A DNA stretch of 64,000 nt from Tiliqua scincoides (lineage: Eukaryota > Chordata > Lepidosauria > Squamata > Scincidae): the NCBI RefSeq assembly GCF_035046505.1, contig NC_089822.1, forward strand, positions 103,982,659 to 104,046,658, read 5' to 3'. Of the stretch, positions 63,301-64,000 are shown in pieces (position 1 is the first letter of the stretch; each line of letters starts with the position of its first letter). The position numbers and the translations under genes were made by a program. The notes beneath the pieces were generated by a model that was not told the DNA's origin, did no database searches, and saw nothing but the letters and a program-made list of their open reading frames with translations.

Positions 63301-63919
63301 GGGGCTGCTTGTGGCCCGTGGGAAGCCCCTGGTCTCCAATGAGTCTTTGGCCCTCCGGAGACTTACTGGAGCCCATGGTGGCTCAGTGCAACTACTCTCA
63401 GCGCAAGGGCCAGCTGTGTGACCTCTCGCGTGAGCTGTGGTCCAAGGGTTCCCTCTTCTGCTTGCTCTTTCACATCTGTGAAGAAGCAGCGGTGGCAAAG
63501 GAAAGGCCAGCTTTGCTTTACACAAAGTCTTTTAGAGGCCTTGAGCTATTGCAAGGCCTTCAACATTCATATAAGTTCCATCTCTAATATATTCATTTAT
63601 GTAAATTTATTCAAATTTTAAATGTAAATTCTTTTTTCCCAGCCCCCAACACAGTGTCAGAGAGATGGTGTGGCCCACCTGCCAAAAAGCTTAGACATCC
63701 CTGACTTAACCTGAATATTTTCAGATCGCTCGTCTTATAGTTTCAGTATTGAAAGTGTGTCTTCATAAAGATGTATTAGATTGAATTTGCTAAGTTTTTT
63801 TATTCTTCTTAAATGGATTTCTGGTGGTCGTTCTTTTTGTAGGTGTGGACAATTGTGGCCGTACAGTTATGGCAGTGGTTGGAAGGAATATTCCTGTCAC
63901 TCTTATAGACATGGAAAAG
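53434..63919 (+). CDS. GDAP2: GDAP2, coding exons 2-10 (3' end outside window)
   Basis: GDAP2 (ganglioside-induced differentiation-associated protein 2) has an N-terminal macrodomain and a C-terminal CRAL-TRIO lipid-binding domain. Nine exons join in phase into 1,101 bp, residues 1-367 of about 497. The start MDPLGAPSHFVDIDTL matches the human start. The macrodomain spans roughly residues 55-225 (GDVALLNCTAIVNTSNESL, GFNLAARFIIHTVGPKY, VGFCVINTVKRGYP). Its NTSN replaces the NAAN common in active ADP-ribose-binding macrodomains, which is normal for this family. A linker with VVPERQIRISEKP and SFIGSHAFARMEGD follows. The last exon here, NIPVTLIDMEK, opens the CRAL-TRIO domain. Head to head with WDR3, about 2.4 kb apart. 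Confidence 0.97.
54021..54160 (+). CDS. GDAP2: GDAP2 exon 3
   Basis: Residues 59-106, RGDVALLNCTAIVNTSNESL to LRAELQKLK: the first macrodomain strands and the ligand-loop motif. Acceptor CCTCAG, donor GTGTGC. Confidence 0.96.
54309..54346. repeat. (ATT)n microsatellite
   Basis: About 12 TTA units lead into a repeat tail TATTTATATACCGCTTTTCA (54,350-54,400), typical of a reptile LINE/SINE 3' end in reverse. Confidence 0.9.
54807..54960 (+). CDS. GDAP2: GDAP2 exon 4
   Basis: Residues 106-157, CRTGEAKLTKGFNLAARFII to YSCYRNILQLAK. Acceptor ATTTAG, donor GTAAGT. Confidence 0.97.
55548..55630. mobile_element. Fragment of 0.22-kb hAT family
   Basis: GGGAGTTTGGAGGAGGTTCA then TTTATTAGTAGGGCCGTGGG matches the interior of 52,876; both ends absent. 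Confidence 0.6.
55875..56062. mobile_element. MITE of the TTA family
   Basis: GGGCCAAATCCAATTTTCC to GGAAAGTTGGATAGGCTTGGG with the family interior (GCACTGTGATGAGGCATCCT, TTCCCTTACC). Confidence 0.65.
56063..57600. other. GDAP2 introns around exon 5, nothing else recognised
   Basis: Apart from exon 5 (56,645-56,733) I see no named element here. Confidence 0.45.
56645..56733 (+). CDS. GDAP2: GDAP2 exon 5
   Basis: Residues 157-187, EQAMSSVGFCVINTVKRGYP to DATHIAL. Acceptor TTTTAG, donor GTAAGT. Confidence 0.96.
57603..58009. mobile_element. Non-autonomous hAT (Charlie-like ends)
   Basis: CATTGGTTCTCAATC to TTTGGGAAACACTC; flanks ttctgtag and ttctatac differ at two of eight positions. Right part (CCCACTGGTGGGTCCTAACC) resembles 34,748. 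Confidence 0.7.
58120..58275 (+). mobile_element. LINE/SINE 3' tail
   Basis: T-rich sequence then CTGCCTTGGGTGCCCTTCGG, GAAAGGCGGAATACAAAT and an AATAA-rich end, the usual tail of reptile L2-type elements. Confidence 0.55.
58985..59061 (+). CDS. GDAP2: GDAP2 exon 6
   Basis: Residues 187-212, RTVRRFLEIHGNTLEKVVFA then VSELEE. Acceptor TTGTAG, donor GTATGT. Confidence 0.96.
59062..60401. other. GDAP2 intron 6, mostly unrecognised
   Basis: Only a weak L2-like fragment (60,040-60,125, TTCATGCTCTGGTCCCTTAC) is seen. Confidence 0.4.
60402..60561 (+). CDS. GDAP2: GDAP2 exon 7
   Basis: Residues 213-266, ATYQKLLPQYFPRSLEEEKR to RQIRISEKPGVSE, end of the macrodomain and the linker. Acceptor TTTGCAG, donor GTGAGT. 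Confidence 0.97.
60905..60998. mobile_element. Decayed palindromic MITE unit
   Basis: CTACAATCCTGTACACACC, GGAAGTAAGATCCATTGACT and GCATGCGTAGGATTGCA: a diverged copy of the 90-bp family. Confidence 0.55.
61188..61320 (-). mobile_element. LINE/SINE 3' tail, inverted
   Basis: TTTATTTTTACCCCGCCTTT then CTCCCCGAAGGGACTCAAGG is the reverse of the tail type seen at 58,200. Confidence 0.6.
61532..61682 (+). CDS. GDAP2: GDAP2 exon 8
   Basis: Residues 266-316, DNSDDEGLEADLSFIGSHAF to LQKQHQR. Acceptor TTTGCAG, donor GTAAGG. Confidence 0.97.
61760..62045 (+). mobile_element. CR1 ORF2 internal fragment
   Basis: Decayed translation CR1-like (KQDQCGFCKNKSCLANLLEF-FKKVNTCVDEP, then LRR-plus-GAGALMD-like end). 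Stops interrupt it. Confidence 0.55.
62049..62231. mobile_element. Rearranged 0.22-kb hAT copy
   Basis: Starts CAGTGATTTTCAACC and keeps GATGGTGTGCCTTGACAAGG, but the right end is degraded (GCAAATCACTTG). Confidence 0.65.
62394..62470 (+). CDS. GDAP2: GDAP2 exon 9
   Basis: Residues 316-342, NYNRWLCRARAEDLSDVASL then KALYQT. Acceptor CTTCTAG, donor GTAAGT. Confidence 0.96.
62594..63036. mobile_element. Non-autonomous hAT, 0.45-kb family
   Basis: CAGGGGAGCCCAAAC to CTTTGGACACCCCTG with a perfect duplication atctagac (62586-62593, 63037-63044). Same orientation as the next copy. Confidence 0.92.
63278..63703. mobile_element. Non-autonomous hAT, 0.45-kb family
   Basis: CAGGGGTGCTAAAAC to GCTTAGACATCCCTG with a perfect duplication acttaacc (63270-63277, 63704-63711). 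It ends 139 bp before GDAP2 exon 10. Confidence 0.92.
63843..63919 (+). CDS. GDAP2: GDAP2 exon 10 (last in window)
   Basis: Residues 342-367, GVDNCGRTVMAVVGRNIPVT then LIDMEK, start of the CRAL-TRIO domain. Acceptor TTTGTAG, donor GTGAGA. Exons 6, 9 and 10 are each 77 bp. Confidence 0.96.
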
Positions 63920-64000
63920 GTGAGATTTGGACAAGACTACTTTAGGGTGCTTTCGCTATAATACAAAGAATGGATGCAGCAATTCATCACTGAAGCCATA

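Overview
This window is vertebrate genomic DNA, most likely from a squamate reptile (lizard). It holds three multi-exon genes with conserved vertebrate synteny and no prokaryotic features. The reptile assignment rests on the repeats: CR1 and L2-like LINEs, CORE-SINEs, many small hAT elements and palindromic MITEs, with the protein-coding exons clearly vertebrate. The exact species cannot be read from the sequence.

Layout: (1) About 1-8.8 kb, + strand, is the 3' end of SPAG17 (cilia central-apparatus protein). Its last four coding exons encode 170 residues and end at a stop at 8730-8732 followed by AATAAA. The last intron looks like a minor-class (U12) AT-AC intron. (2) 8.8-13.9 kb is a repeat-bearing intergenic region between convergent genes. 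(3) 14.8-46.3 kb, - strand, is the complete coding sequence of WDR3 (UTP12-type WD-repeat ribosome-biogenesis protein). It has 26 coding exons, all phases agree, and they sum to 940 codons plus stop; a non-coding first exon lies near 48.0 kb. (4) 48-50.5 kb is the head-to-head WDR3/GDAP2 promoter interval, stretched to about 2.4 kb by repeats. (5) 50.5-64 kb, + strand, is GDAP2: a non-coding first exon in GC-rich DNA, then nine coding exons (residues 1-367). The C-terminal CRAL-TRIO part lies beyond the window.

The genes do not form one pathway. SPAG17 works in motile cilia, WDR3 in nucleolar 18S rRNA maturation, and GDAP2 is a macrodomain plus CRAL-TRIO protein. Their arrangement (SPAG17 and WDR3 tail to tail, WDR3 and GDAP2 head to head) is the one I recall for mammals.

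The most interesting points are the AT-AC intron of SPAG17, a set of hAT insertions whose 8-bp target duplications nearly all have TA at the centre, a repeat nest inside the shared promoter interval with an RFX-type X-box and Y-box next to GDAP2, and several foldback or palindromic repeat families that I cannot place with certainty.
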